Of a stretch of 5,989 nucleotides of DNA, positions 5,957-5,989 are shown piece after piece. Source of the DNA: Chlamydiota bacterium (GTDB lineage: Bacteria > Auribacterota > UBA3054 > B51-G9); assembly GCA_030596365.1 (NCBI GenBank), contig JAUVKG010000189.1, forward strand, positions 1-5,989, in the 5' to 3' direction. The position numbers and the translations under genes were made by a program. Below the pieces are notes generated by a model. The model worked only from the letters and a program-made list of their open reading frames with translations, was not told where the DNA came from and made no database searches. Each line of letters opens with the position of its first letter. The first letter of the stretch is position 1.

Positions 5957-5980
5957 GGTTACAAGGTTATAAGGTTGTCC
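5957..5980. repeat. Octamer tandem repeat upstream of exbB
   Basis: Three 8-bp units in a row are GGTTACAA, GGTTATAA and GGTTGTCC, all starting with GGTT. On the coding strand they read as AACC-ending units, finishing 10 bases before the exbB ATG. The array may continue past the right edge, since only nine bases of sequence remain. Confidence 0.65.
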
Positions 5981-5989
5981 CGATGAATC

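Overview
The window most likely comes from a Gram-negative-type (diderm) bacterium of moderate GC content. An ExbB/TolQ and ExbD/TolR pair implies an inner membrane, a periplasm and an outer envelope. Start codons with little or no Shine-Dalgarno signal, abundant intergenic palindromes, 7-8 bp tandem repeats and a secreted C39-like peptidase together suggest the PVC group (Lentisphaerae/Verrucomicrobia/Kiritimatiellae-like). That placement rests on general resemblance only and is weak.

All six credible genes lie on the minus strand, so transcription runs from right to left. At the right is a compact cluster, exbB (5946-5320), exbD (5327-4887) and a GT4-type glycosyltransferase (4890-3676), with 8-bp and 4-bp overlaps. 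It should be one mRNA: a proton channel and its periplasmic partner, followed by a cytoplasmic sugar transferase. No TonB or TolA is present in the window. To the left come three separately spaced genes: a secreted papain-fold (C39-like) peptidase (3430-2132), a single-pass membrane-anchored protein with a large beta-rich exterior of unknown function (2036-852), and a small AT-rich four-helix membrane protein (725-288). The peptidase and the anchored protein may work together in the envelope, but only adjacency supports this.

The non-coding DNA is the most distinctive part. (1) Positions 1-192 form an inverted pair of composite palindromic elements resembling a REP/BIME. The two copies of one hairpin differ at two stem positions, both with compensating changes. 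(2) Short tandem repeats of 7-8 bp, with a different unit at each site, lie at 728-759, 2033-2064, 3616-3654 and 5957-5980. Three of them touch or nearly touch a start codon, and a 12-bp piece of one recurs before the peptidase gene. (3) The gap 3461-3675 holds four separate hairpins plus a heptamer array. At 2033-2064 the repeat unit itself supplies the start codon and creates two upstream ATG-GAT-TAA mini-ORFs linked by TAATG overlaps.

No tRNA, rRNA, CRISPR array, transposase gene or convincing intrinsic terminator was found.
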